NCBI GenBank assembly: GCA_002862125.1
Contig: PHSP01000001.1
Location: forward strand, 2,359,796 to 2,423,795
Origin: Methylobacter sp. KS41
Lineage (GTDB): Bacteria > Pseudomonadota > Gammaproteobacteria > Methylococcales > Methylomonadaceae
Length of the DNA stretch: 64,000 nt
Direction of reading: 5' to 3'
In this document: one piece after another, positions 54,475 through 63,948 of the stretch
Layout: each line of letters opens with the position of its first letter
Numbering within the stretch: the first letter of the stretch is position 1
Program-made: the position numbers and the translations under genes
The notes under the pieces: generated by a model
Database searches by the model: none
What the model saw: only the letters and a program-made list of their open reading frames with translations
Told to the model about the DNA's origin: nothing

Positions 54475-55776
54475 ATGCCACAGCGTCGAAAAAGAATTCC
54501 GTTATCTGCTGCATTGTTTTCACTCTCTGCAGTCAGTTATTCTGCTATGGCTGACATCACTAAGAAAGTTGAAGATGCGCTTAATTTTTATCATTACGGC
54601 AAAAATGGAGCGATAAAGTTTGATCTCAACACGCGCTTTGAAGAGGTCAATCAGGACAACGTCAGAAACCCAACACTCAATGGCAAACCCTTGCCTGCCT
54701 CAATACAGCCAGATACGGCCAATGCTGTCACAACACGCTTGCGGCTAGGTCTGCTTTCACCCGAATTTTATGGACTGCAAGGCTATGCCGAATATCAGGG
54801 CCTTTACGCCATGGACTCGGACTACAACAGTACCCGTAATGGTAAAACCGGATACTCCAAGGTTGCCGATCCTTATGTCAATGAACTAGATCAGTTATGG
54901 CTCAGTTATGCGGGCGTCCCGGATACCCTTATCAAGGGGGGCAGGCAAGTCATTCAACTGGATGACCAGCGTTTTATCGGTAACGTAGGCTGGCGGCAAA
55001 TACAACAAACCTATGACTCGGTGCTGATTACCCACGCCAATCAACAGATTTTTGGTCTGACCGTTAATGTCGGCTATATAGGCAACGTAAAAACATTTAC
55101 GTCTACCAACGCCGGCCTTAATGCGCCGGTACTCAATGTCAATTATAAGCTTGGCGATTATGGCAGCCTGACCGGTTATGGCTATTGGGTTGCTTATACT
55201 CAGCAGGCAAATTATGCCAACTCAAATCAGACCTACGGTTTTCGCTTTACAAATTATCAAAAACCGGGTGACACGTTTAAGGTGAGTGATAACTTTGGCC
55301 TGCTTTACACTGCTGAATGGAGTATTCAATCAGATTATCAGAATAGTCCACAAAAATACACGGTTGACCGCTATAACCTGATGGGCGGCTTAACTGCCTA
55401 TAATTTCACCTTCCAAGGCGCTATGGAACAACTTGACGGCGTTGGTCAAAATAAAACTTTTATTACTCCGCTGGGTACAAACGCTGCATTTCAGGGTTGG
55501 GCTAATATATTCCTGGTTACCCCTAAAGATGGTATTCGTGATGTATTCGGTACAGTGACGACCACGCTGGATCGAGGCGACGTTACCCTAACTGGAGTTT
55601 TTCATGAATTTTACGATGACACCGGTAATGTTCATTACGGCAAGGAATGGGATTTTACCGCGACCAAAAAATTCGGCAAACATTATTCGCTATTAGCGAG
55701 ATACGCTTATTACAATGCCGATCACTATGACACCAATACCCAAAAAATATGGGTGCAGGGCAATATTAGTTTTTAA
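54475..55776 (+). CDS. alginate-export-type outer-membrane porin
   Basis: About 433 residues; start MPQRRKRIPLSAALFSLSAV follows AGGGGGG. Signal peptide ends near SYSAMA-DITK. The mature part has DLNTRFEEVNQDN, TRLRLGLLSPEFYGLQGYAE, and WLSYAGVPDTLIKGGRQVIQ, as in the Alginate_exp family, and ends WVQGNISF with a final Phe. It lies between the nitrate transporter ATPase and nirB, co-oriented, with short spacers. It probably serves as the outer-membrane entry route for nitrate or nitrite. Confidence 0.8.
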   Translation: MPQRRKRIPLSAALFSLSAVSYSAMADITKKVEDALNFYHYGKNGAIKFDLNTRFEEVNQDNVRNPTLNGKPLPASIQPDTANAVTTRLRLGLLSPEFYGLQGYAEYQGLYAMDSDYNSTRNGKTGYSKVADPYVNELDQLWLSYAGVPDTLIKGGRQVIQLDDQRFIGNVGWRQIQQTYDSVLITHANQQIFGLTVNVGYIGNVKTFTSTNAGLNAPVLNVNYKLGDYGSLTGYGYWVAYTQQANYANSNQTYGFRFTNYQKPGDTFKVSDNFGLLYTAEWSIQSDYQNSPQKYTVDRYNLMGGLTAYNFTFQGAMEQLDGVGQNKTFITPLGTNAAFQGWANIFLVTPKDGIRDVFGTVTTTLDRGDVTLTGVFHEFYDDTGNVHYGKEWDFTATKKFGKHYSLLARYAYYNADHYDTNTQKIWVQGNISF

Positions 55777-55840
55777 ATGCATAACTGATTACAGAGTTTT
55801 TAGTATCAATATTGCATTAATGTAATTTTTGAGGTTAGTC

Positions 55841-58378
55841 ATGAGCATAAAACAAACTTTGGTCGTCATTGGTAACGGCATGGTTGGGCAAAATTTTCTG
55901 GACAATCTGGTTTCGAGTCCGGTTAAAGAGAAATATGAAATCGTCACCTTTTGCGAGGAACCCAGGACTGCTTATGACCGGGTTCATCTCTCTGCATTTT
56001 TTTCCGGCAAAACAGCCGGAGATTTGTCTCTGGTTGAACCCGGCTTTTTCGAGCAACATGGAATTACCATTCATGTAGGTGATAAGGCCGCCAAAATCTA
56101 CCGCGACTCTAAAACTGTGGTTTCTGAAAAAGGCGTATTGATTCATTATGACAAACTGGTGCTGGCGACGGGCTCTTATCCATTTGTACCGCCTGTGCCG
56201 GGGCATGACAGAGCGCAGTGTCTGGTTTACCGGACTATTGAAGATCTGGAGGCTATGACTGCAGCGGCAGAAAACGGCAAAGTGGGTGTTGTTGTCGGCG
56301 GCGGCTTGTTGGGGCTGGAAGCGGCCAAGGCATTAAGGGACTTAGGTTTGCAGACGCATATCGTAGAGTTTGCCCCGCGTTTGATGGCGGTACAATTGGA
56401 TGATGCGGGCGGCGCCATGCTTAGACGTAAAATTGAAGAATTAGGCGTAATCGTGCATACGGGTAAAAATACCAGTCTTATCACCGATGGCGAGCAGTGT
56501 ATGAATAAAATGTGCTTTGCCGACGGAGAAGAACTGGAAACCGATATTGTATTGTTCTCGGCAGGCATACGTCCGCGTGATGATATTGCCCGCGATTGCG
56601 CCCTTGACGTTGGTCCGCGAGGCGGCATAGTCATCAATAACCAATGCCTTACTTCAGACCCTGATATTTATGCCATCGGCGAATGCGCGCTCTGGAATGG
56701 CATGATCTATGGTCTGGTCGCCCCCGGCTATGCGATGGCGCGTACTGTTGTCGCGGATTTAGCCGGTAAAGAAGCCAGCTTTACCGGCGCGGATATGAGT
56801 ACAAAACTGAAACTGATGGGTGTAGATGTCGCCAGTATCGGTGATGCACATGCCAGAACACAGGGCGCTCTGGTGTATAGCTATCAAAACGGCGATCATG
56901 AGGTGTATAAACGCCTGGTTGTCAGCCAGGATAAAAAGCAATTACTCGGCGCTGTATTGGTCGGTGATGCTTCGGGCTACACTACGTTATTGCAATATTG
57001 CCTGAACGGTATTGAACTGCCGGAAAATCCGGATGCGCTGATTTTACCTCCAAGAGGGGATGAATCTGTCGGATTAGGCCCGGATGCTTTGCCACTATCC
57101 GCACAAATCTGCTCTTGTTTTGACGTCACTAAAGGCGCAGTTTGTAAGGCGATTGAAGCGGGTTGCACTAGCATCGGCGCATTAAAAGCGGAAACCAAGG
57201 CATCGACCGGCTGCGGCGGCTGTGCGCCCTTGTTGAAAGCAGTCATGAACTCAGAGCTTGCAAAACATGGCTTTACAGTCAATACCGATATTTGCGAGCA
57301 TTTCGCTTATACCCGGCAGGATTTGTACAACCTGATTATGGTAGAGGAAATCAGAACCTTCGATGCGTTACTTGAAAAGCACGGCAAAGGTAAAGGCTGC
57401 GAGATTTGCAAACCGGCGGTCGGTTCTATTCTGGCTTCCTACTGGAACGACTACATATTGAAAACAGAGCATTTGGGCCTTCAGGACACCAATGATACGT
57501 TTTTAGCCAATATGCAGAAAGACGGCACCTATTCTGTCGTGCCGCGAATCACCGGCGGTGAAATCAGCCCGGACATGCTAATTGCACTGGGTCAAGTAGG
57601 CAAGAAATATAAGCTTTACACCAAAATAACCGGCGGTCAGCGAGTGGATTTATTTGGCGCCAGAGTCGATCAATTGCCCCATATCTGGAAAGAACTCATT
57701 GCGGCCGGCTTTGAATCCGGTCATGCCTACGGCAAATCCCTACGCACGGTAAAATCCTGTGTCGGCAGCGCCTGGTGCCGTTATGGAGTGGATGACAGCG
57801 TTGGCCTGGCAATAGAACTGGAAAATCGCTACAAAGGCCTGCGGTCGCCGCATAAGATCAAATTTGCCGTGTCGGGGTGTACTCGCGAATGCGCAGAAGC
57901 GCAGGGCAAGGATGTCGGTGTCATAGCCACAGAAACCGGCTGGAACTTATATGTCTGCGGCAATGGCGGCATGAAACCGCGTCATGCGGATTTATTCGCC
58001 ACCAGCCTGGATAAAGAAACTTTAATTAAATATATCGACCGTTTCTTAAGCTTTTATGTGCGCACTGCCGACCGGCTGCAGCGCACATCGGTTTGGATGG
58101 AAAACATGGAAGGCGGTCTGGATTACTTAAAGTCGGTGATCATTGATGACAAACTGGGACTGTGCGAACAGCTGGAACAACATATGCAGCATATCATTGA
58201 TACCTATCATTGTGAATGGAAAGCCACTATCGAAGATGAAGCAAAATTAAAACGCTTCCGTCACTTTATTAACAGCGACCAACCGGATGAAATGATAGTG
58301 TTTGTCGAAGAACGCGGACAAATACGTCCCGCCGATGAAGAAGAGCGGAAACATTTTAAACTCGTGGAGGTTGCGTAA
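55841..58378 (+). CDS. nirB: assimilatory nitrite reductase, large subunit
   Basis: About 845 residues; the start MSIKQTLVVIGNGMVGQNFL follows GAGGT. N-terminal FAD/NAD domain (VVVGGGLLGLEAAKALRDLG, YAIGECALW), then a BFD-like [2Fe-2S] module (ICSCFDVTKGAVCKAIEAGC, CGGCAPLLK; about 423-470), a second Cys pair GCEICKP, and the sulfite/nitrite reductase half with siroheme-[4Fe-4S] Cys in SCVGSAWCRYG (about 640) and SGCTRECAEAQ (about 680). It reduces nitrite to ammonia with NAD(P)H. Overlaps nirD by one base. Confidence 0.96.
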   Translation: MSIKQTLVVIGNGMVGQNFLDNLVSSPVKEKYEIVTFCEEPRTAYDRVHLSAFFSGKTAGDLSLVEPGFFEQHGITIHVGDKAAKIYRDSKTVVSEKGVLIHYDKLVLATGSYPFVPPVPGHDRAQCLVYRTIEDLEAMTAAAENGKVGVVVGGGLLGLEAAKALRDLGLQTHIVEFAPRLMAVQLDDAGGAMLRRKIEELGVIVHTGKNTSLITDGEQCMNKMCFADGEELETDIVLFSAGIRPRDDIARDCALDVGPRGGIVINNQCLTSDPDIYAIGECALWNGMIYGLVAPGYAMARTVVADLAGKEASFTGADMSTKLKLMGVDVASIGDAHARTQGALVYSYQNGDHEVYKRLVVSQDKKQLLGAVLVGDASGYTTLLQYCLNGIELPENPDALILPPRGDESVGLGPDALPLSAQICSCFDVTKGAVCKAIEAGCTSIGALKAETKASTGCGGCAPLLKAVMNSELAKHGFTVNTDICEHFAYTRQDLYNLIMVEEIRTFDALLEKHGKGKGCEICKPAVGSILASYWNDYILKTEHLGLQDTNDTFLANMQKDGTYSVVPRITGGEISPDMLIALGQVGKKYKLYTKITGGQRVDLFGARVDQLPHIWKELIAAGFESGHAYGKSLRTVKSCVGSAWCRYGVDDSVGLAIELENRYKGLRSPHKIKFAVSGCTRECAEAQGKDVGVIATETGWNLYVCGNGGMKPRHADLFATSLDKETLIKYIDRFLSFYVRTADRLQRTSVWMENMEGGLDYLKSVIIDDKLGLCEQLEQHMQHIIDTYHCEWKATIEDEAKLKRFRHFINSDQPDEMIVFVEERGQIRPADEEERKHFKLVEVA

Positions 58379-58710
58379 TGGTCCAGTGGCAAGACGTTTG
58401 CAGTGTTGATGAATTACAACCCGATTCCGGCGTTTGCGCGTTGGTTGAAGGTCTCCAGGTCGCTATTTTTTACATGCCTAAGGATAAGGCGGTTTTCGCC
58501 ATAAATAATTACGATCCATTCGGTAATGCCAACGTCTTATCGCGCGGCATAATCGGAGATATTAACGGTCAACCCGTAGTCGCTTCGCCTTTATACAAAC
58601 AACATTTCAATCTGCAAACGGGTGTATGTCTTGAAAATGAAACGGTAACCATACCCGCATACGCTGCTCGCATAGTAAACGGCAGCGTTCAAGTCAGCAT
58701 GCCGGAGTAG
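58378..58710 (+). CDS. nirD: nitrite reductase small subunit
   Basis: A 110-residue Rieske-like protein. MVQWQDVCSVDELQPDSGVC, FAINNYDPFGNANVLSRGII and PLYKQHFNLQTGVCLE match NirD. As usual for NirD, the Rieske Cys/His ligands are absent (NYDPFG in place of CPH), so it has no cluster. It is needed for NirB activity. It overlaps nirB by one base. Confidence 0.95.
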   Translation: MVQWQDVCSVDELQPDSGVCALVEGLQVAIFYMPKDKAVFAINNYDPFGNANVLSRGIIGDINGQPVVASPLYKQHFNLQTGVCLENETVTIPAYAARIVNGSVQVSMPE

Positions 58711-58711
58711 G

Positions 58712-59644
58712 ATGATGAAATATAACTATTATATTGCCGATGTTTTCACCAGGCAGATATTCAATGGCGCCCAGATTGCGGTTTTCCCCAATGCTGACGG
58801 GTTAAGCGATCAACAAATGAAATTGGCGGCCAGAGAACTGAATTTAACAGAAACAGTATTTGTGTTTCATCCTGATGCTGATAGTACAACGCGAACGATG
58901 CGTATTTTTTCATCACTGGGCGAAATAGATTTTGCGGGGCATCCCATTATAGCGACTGCTTATGTACTGGGTAGTTGCGGCGACATTAACTTAACGGAAG
59001 CGATTACCCCGGTGGTATTTGAACAGAAGTCAGGGCCGATCGATGTCAATATCACTGTAAACCAAGGTAAGCCGGTTTTTGTTCAGTTTGGCAGTAAAGT
59101 TTCATCCCTGGTTGACAGGTTTGCGCCTACCGATGAAGAAATCACCAGTTTCCTGTCCATCCAGCAATCCGAGCTTGACCACAATAAATACTCTCCGCGC
59201 CTGGTTTCCTGCGGAGTCCCCTATCTGATAGTGCCTGTCTGGAGTTATGATTCTGTCAGAAAAGCCAAATTTAATTACTCTGCCTGGAGTCAATCCATCG
59301 CGCCACAAACAGCTGCACAGGAAATTTTACTGTTTGCACCAAAAACGCCATTTGTGAATGCGGATTTTAATGCACGGCTGCTTGGCCCGCGTATAGGTAT
59401 TCACGAAGACCCGCCCATAGGCAATGCAATGCCTGCCTTTGCATCTTACCTGTGTTCATTTGAGCATACCCGGAAAGGCACGCATACCTTTGCCGTCGAC
59501 AGAGGCGATGCACACACGAGGCGGAGCGTGTTGAATCTGGAAATGGACAATAAAGGCCTGGAGCAGTTGGCGCTACGGGTAGGCGGAGAAGCTGTCATGG
59601 TGGCGGAAGGAATAATGACTATTCCTGACATTAATGATATTTAA
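58712..59644 (+). CDS. PhzF-family isomerase-like protein
   Basis: A 310-residue PhzF/DapF-fold protein. YYIADVFTRQIFNGAQIAVF, ARELNLTETVFV (with catalytic-type Glu), MRIFSSLGEIDFAGHPIIAT and DRGDAHTRRSVLNLEM are the family blocks. PhzF itself isomerises a phenazine precursor, but no phenazine gene is here; most family members are of unknown use. It starts right after nirD (ATG at 58712 or 58715) and precedes the NasC-like gene by 125 bases, so it appears to belong to the nitrate operon. Confidence 0.88.
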   Translation: MMKYNYYIADVFTRQIFNGAQIAVFPNADGLSDQQMKLAARELNLTETVFVFHPDADSTTRTMRIFSSLGEIDFAGHPIIATAYVLGSCGDINLTEAITPVVFEQKSGPIDVNITVNQGKPVFVQFGSKVSSLVDRFAPTDEEITSFLSIQQSELDHNKYSPRLVSCGVPYLIVPVWSYDSVRKAKFNYSAWSQSIAPQTAAQEILLFAPKTPFVNADFNARLLGPRIGIHEDPPIGNAMPAFASYLCSFEHTRKGTHTFAVDRGDAHTRRSVLNLEMDNKGLEQLALRVGGEAVMVAEGIMTIPDINDI

Positions 59645-59769
59645 CCGCTTGTGCAATTTGTTGTTCACCATGAAAAGCATGAGTTTGCATTTTTATTTTT
59701 CGTGAAACTTACACGATCCGCGCTTATCCAGCTTTGCTCCGGCGCATTGCGTTATAAAGGGATTATTTT

Positions 59770-61005
59770 ATGAAACAACGTTTGGTTGTCATCGGCAACG
59801 GCATGGCCGGGATGAGAACGGTTGAAGAACTGCTGTCAGCCGCACCCGGAAAATACGACATTACCGTGTTCGGCGCGGAACCTTACGGTAACTATAACCG
59901 TATCATGCTGTCCTCGGTGCTGTGCGGCGAAAAAACTATCGAAGATATCGTCATTAATAACCGCCAATGGTATATCGGCAATGGCATAACGCTCCATGCG
60001 GGTGAAAATAAAGCCGTGTCACGCATAGACAGGATAAACAGAAAAGTCTATGCGCAAGACGGCACCTGCGCCGGCTATGACCGCTTGTTAATTGCTACCG
60101 GCTCTAAAGCTGTTATCCCGTTGATTCCCGGCAATAATCTGGATGGGGTTATAAGTTTTCGTGATATTTTCGACGTCAACAGGATGCTGTCCTACACCGA
60201 AAGCCATAGCAAAGCCGTGGTCCTGGGCGGCGGCCTGTTAGGCCTGGAAGCCGCTAACGGACTGGCTTCAAGAGGCATGGATGTTACCGTGATTCATAAT
60301 CATGAGATACTGCTTAACCGGCAAATGGACAAGCAAGCCGGTCAAATGTTACAGAATGAGCTGGAACAAAGAGGCTTGAAATTCAAAATGGCCGCGAAAA
60401 CACAGCGGCTGACAGGCGATGAAAACGGTCATATTACGGCGGTTCATTTTGAAGATGGCAGCCAACTGGAATGCGATCTGTTTATCATGGCTATTGGCGT
60501 CCGGCCCAATATAGCGCTGGCCCAGGAGGCTGGAATTCATTGCGAGCGCGGCATCGTGGTCAATGATACATTGCAAAGTTTCGATCCGAGTATTTATGCG
60601 GTAGGCGAATGTATCCAGCACCGCGGCGACACTTTCGGGCTGGTCGCCCCGCTGTTTGAGCAGGCGAAAGTTTGCGCCAATCACCTTAGCGCGCATGGCG
60701 CGGCGGAATATATCACTTTGCCGGCAGCCACCAAGCTCAAAGTGACGGGTATAAACCTGTTTTCCGTCGGCAATTTCCTGGATGATGAAAGTTCTGAAAG
60801 CATACATTTTACCGACCTTGCTTTAGGAATTTATAAAAAACTGGTTATTAAGGCCAACAACTTGATAGGCGCCGTGCTTTATGGCGATACGGCCGACGGC
60901 AACTGGTATCAGGAATTGCTGGAAAAAAAAGCGCCTATTTCCGGCATACGGGATATGCTGATTTTTGGTAAGACGTATAGCGCCCTGCATGGAAAAAAAT
61001 ACTAA
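59770..61005 (+). CDS. NasC-like FAD/NAD(P) oxidoreductase for nitrate reductase
   Basis: A 411-residue pyridine nucleotide-disulfide oxidoreductase. VVIGNGMAGMRTVEELLSAA (FAD site), LIATGSKAVIPLIPG, VVLGGGLLGLEAANGLASRG (NAD site) and SIYAVGECIQHRGDTFGL are present. It resembles the N-terminal half of NirB but lacks the BFD and siroheme parts. In Klebsiella-type nas operons NasC passes electrons from NADH to the nitrate reductase NasA, and the gene here directly precedes nasA, so the same role is likely. Confidence 0.85.
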   Translation: MKQRLVVIGNGMAGMRTVEELLSAAPGKYDITVFGAEPYGNYNRIMLSSVLCGEKTIEDIVINNRQWYIGNGITLHAGENKAVSRIDRINRKVYAQDGTCAGYDRLLIATGSKAVIPLIPGNNLDGVISFRDIFDVNRMLSYTESHSKAVVLGGGLLGLEAANGLASRGMDVTVIHNHEILLNRQMDKQAGQMLQNELEQRGLKFKMAAKTQRLTGDENGHITAVHFEDGSQLECDLFIMAIGVRPNIALAQEAGIHCERGIVVNDTLQSFDPSIYAVGECIQHRGDTFGLVAPLFEQAKVCANHLSAHGAAEYITLPAATKLKVTGINLFSVGNFLDDESSESIHFTDLALGIYKKLVIKANNLIGAVLYGDTADGNWYQELLEKKAPISGIRDMLIFGKTYSALHGKKY

Positions 61006-61098
61006 TCGAAAGCCATCTGGCTGTCGGGCCTGTCTTTCGGATTTCCCCGCCCATCCAACCAACGAGCCCTGGCCTTGAGTCTTACAAGAGATTTGTTA

Positions 61099-63771
61099 AT
61101 GAATGACGATGCCATCATCCAAACCACCTGCCCTTACTGCGGCGTAGGCTGTGGTATTAGCGCACAAGTCAATGGGAATACCCGCCAGGTCAATATCCGC
61201 GGCGATAAGTCGCATCCCGCCAATTTTGGCCGTCTTTGCTCGAAAGGCTCTGCGCTTGGCGAAACGGTTGAACTTAATGGACGACTATTACAACCTAAAG
61301 TCTATGGCCGTGACGCCGGTTGGGCTGAAGCACTGGATCTGGTTGCCGGCGCTTTTACCAGCACGATTGAAAAATACGGCCCTGACGCCGTGGCAATTTA
61401 TGGCTCCGGGCAACTATTGACCGAAGACTATTATGTCGCCAACAAACTGATGAAAGGCTTTATCGGCAGCGCCAATATGGATACCAATAGCCGGTTGTGC
61501 ATGTCTTCTTCCGTGGCCGGACACAAGCGGGCTTTTGGTTCTGATACAGTGCCGGGTTGCTATGACGATTATGAACAGGCCGATATGATTATACTCATTG
61601 GTTCCAACGCGGCATGGTGTCACCCGGTCAGTTTTCAACGCATACGCGCTGCAAAAGAAGCCAACCCGGCATTAAAAATCGTTGTTATTGATCCCCGGCG
61701 CACCGCCAGTTGTGACATAGCAGACCTGCATCTGCCTGTCGCCAGCGGTAGCGACGCTATCGTGTTTAACGGATTGCTGCATTTTCTAAGTCAGCAAAAT
61801 GCACTGAACAAGACGTATATTGACGCACATACCGAAGGCTTTTCCGAAGCCCTGAATTCAGCCGAAAACAGCAGCGGCAGTATCGAACAGGTTGCCGCGC
61901 AATGTCTCGTGAATATAGATGACTTACGCTGTTTTTATCAGTGGTTCGCCGCCCGCGAAAAAGTTATGAGCCTGTACAGCCAGGGCGTCAATCAATCTTC
62001 ATCGGGCACCGATAAAGTCAATGCCATCATCAATTGCCATCTGGCGACCGGACGGATCGGCAAGCCAGGGATGGGGCCTTTTTCGCTAACAGGCCAGCCT
62101 AACGCCATGGGCGGACGTGAAGTCGGCGGCTTATCCCATCAACTGGCGGCGCACATGGATTTTTCCAGTGCTGACGACATAGATCGAGTCGCACGCTTTT
62201 GGGGAACTCATGCTATCGCCAGAAAACAAGGGTTTGCCGCCGTCGAACTGTTCGATGCAATACATGACGGAAAAGTAAAAGCCGTGTGGATCATGGGTAC
62301 AAACCCGGCCGTCAGTATGCCCAATGCCGACAAGGTCATACGCGCTTTGCAGCATTGCGATTTTGTCGCCGTTTCCGACTGTATTGCCAACACCGACACC
62401 ACTGCGTTAGCGCATGTTTTGCTGCCCGCGCTGGGCTGGAGTGAAAAAGACGGCACCGTCACCAATTCCGAGCGTTGTATTTCCCGCCAGCGCGCATTAT
62501 TCAGCCCTGCGGGCATGGCCAAACCGGACTGGTGGATTATCACCCAAGTAGCGCGACGCATGGGCTTTGAACAGGCTTTTCAATACCGGAACGCCGGCGA
62601 AATTTTTCGTGAACATGCCGCCCTTTCTGGTTTTGAAAATAACGCCGGGCATGGACTGCGCGATTTTGACATATCCGCATTTGCCAAAATCAGTCAGCAC
62701 GAATATGACCTACTGCAACCCGTTCAATGGCCGGTCAATCAGGCGTATCCACTGGGCAGGGCGCGATTATTCGATGATGGACAATTTTTTACGCCATCGG
62801 GCAAGGCGCAGTTTATTGCCATAGAACCCAGGCCGCCCGTCAATCCGCCGGATAAAAATTACCCGCTGATCTTAAATACAGGCCGGTTGCGTGACCAATG
62901 GCATACCATGACCCGCACCGCCATAGCCGCCAAATTAAATCAGCACAAACCGGAACCGTCTGTCGAAGTGCATCCTCTTGATGCTCAATACTACGCGCTA
63001 TTGCCCGGCTCTTTGGCTGTTATCAACAGCCAATGGGGTTCAATGATCGCACGTGTGCAGATTACCGGCAGCCAAAAACAGGGAAGCCTGTTTGTGCCCA
63101 TGCACTGGACTGAACAATATGCCAGTCAGGGGCGCATGGGCGCATTAGTCAATCCAGTCGTTGACCTTGTTTCCAAACAGCCGGAAAGCAAGCACACTCC
63201 TGTTCGAATCAAGGCTTATCAACCCGTCTGGCAGGGCTTTATCCTGTCACGGCGGGAACTGGCCGTCACCGGATCTGAATATTGGGTCAAAATCAAGGGC
63301 GAACAAGTTTACCGTTATGAACTAGCGGGTGAAACCTTGCCTGAAGACTGGCGCAGCTACGTTAGAAAAAATCTGTGCAGAACTGCCGGCGAAAATTCCC
63401 AATGGCAGGAATATCAAGACCTCGCTAAAGGCAATTACAGGGCGGCGTTGATCTTCAACAATCAGTTGGAAACCGTAGTATTTATTTCTGCCGGCAACCA
63501 CCTTCCTGAACGTAACTGGTTAACCGGCTTATTTATAAGGCCGCAGTTAGAGCCGCAGGAGCGCATGGCGTTGCTTACCGGCATGCCGCCATTGGGCGTT
63601 CCTGATGCCGGCATTATTGTCTGCGCCTGTTTTAACGTCGGCGAAAAAACCATACGGACGGCAATTAAGGAAAAGGGTCTTAAAACCCATCAGGAAGTGG
63701 GGCAATGTCTTAAAGCGGGAACTAACTGCGGATCGTGTGTTCCTGAGATTAAGGCATTGATCTCCTCTTAA
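61099..63771 (+). CDS. nasA: assimilatory nitrate reductase, catalytic subunit
   Basis: About 890 residues; I choose the ATG at 61099 (MNDDAIIQTTCPYCGVGCG) after AAGAGA. N-terminal [4Fe-4S] Cys in CPYCGVGCG and RLCSKGSALGE. Molybdopterin domain: NTNSRLCMSSSVAGHKR-like DTNSRLCMSSSV (Cys likely the Mo ligand), GTDKVNAIINCHLATG, GQPNAMGGREVGGL and WIMGTNPAVSMPNAD. C-terminal BFD-like [2Fe-2S] module CACFNVGEKTIR ... GTNCGSCVPEIKAL (about 842-885). It reduces nitrate to nitrite in the cytoplasm. Last gene of the nitrate operon in this window. Confidence 0.96.
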   Translation: MNDDAIIQTTCPYCGVGCGISAQVNGNTRQVNIRGDKSHPANFGRLCSKGSALGETVELNGRLLQPKVYGRDAGWAEALDLVAGAFTSTIEKYGPDAVAIYGSGQLLTEDYYVANKLMKGFIGSANMDTNSRLCMSSSVAGHKRAFGSDTVPGCYDDYEQADMIILIGSNAAWCHPVSFQRIRAAKEANPALKIVVIDPRRTASCDIADLHLPVASGSDAIVFNGLLHFLSQQNALNKTYIDAHTEGFSEALNSAENSSGSIEQVAAQCLVNIDDLRCFYQWFAAREKVMSLYSQGVNQSSSGTDKVNAIINCHLATGRIGKPGMGPFSLTGQPNAMGGREVGGLSHQLAAHMDFSSADDIDRVARFWGTHAIARKQGFAAVELFDAIHDGKVKAVWIMGTNPAVSMPNADKVIRALQHCDFVAVSDCIANTDTTALAHVLLPALGWSEKDGTVTNSERCISRQRALFSPAGMAKPDWWIITQVARRMGFEQAFQYRNAGEIFREHAALSGFENNAGHGLRDFDISAFAKISQHEYDLLQPVQWPVNQAYPLGRARLFDDGQFFTPSGKAQFIAIEPRPPVNPPDKNYPLILNTGRLRDQWHTMTRTAIAAKLNQHKPEPSVEVHPLDAQYYALLPGSLAVINSQWGSMIARVQITGSQKQGSLFVPMHWTEQYASQGRMGALVNPVVDLVSKQPESKHTPVRIKAYQPVWQGFILSRRELAVTGSEYWVKIKGEQVYRYELAGETLPEDWRSYVRKNLCRTAGENSQWQEYQDLAKGNYRAALIFNNQLETVVFISAGNHLPERNWLTGLFIRPQLEPQERMALLTGMPPLGVPDAGIIVCACFNVGEKTIRTAIKEKGLKTHQEVGQCLKAGTNCGSCVPEIKALISS

Positions 63772-63916
63772 ATTGAAAGCGCAAACCCGGTAATTGTCAT
63801 TTTTTTCCAGCATTATCAAATCCAGGAAAACCAGATTTGTGAAGAGCAGAATCGCTGACAAGCCTTTCCAGAATGTTAACGGTTGCGCTGAATTTGTGGA
63901 ATGGCTTCTTCAGAGC

Positions 63917-63948
63917 TTAACCCATCTTCGTGACTCCAGTCTCCCTAA
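63917..63948. repeat. copy of the IS1634-type left terminus
   Basis: These 32 bases match 4316-4347, the left end of the IS1634-type element, with one mismatch (T for G at 63942). It contains the full 17-base terminal repeat. Sequence to the right diverges from the element at once. Confidence 0.8.
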
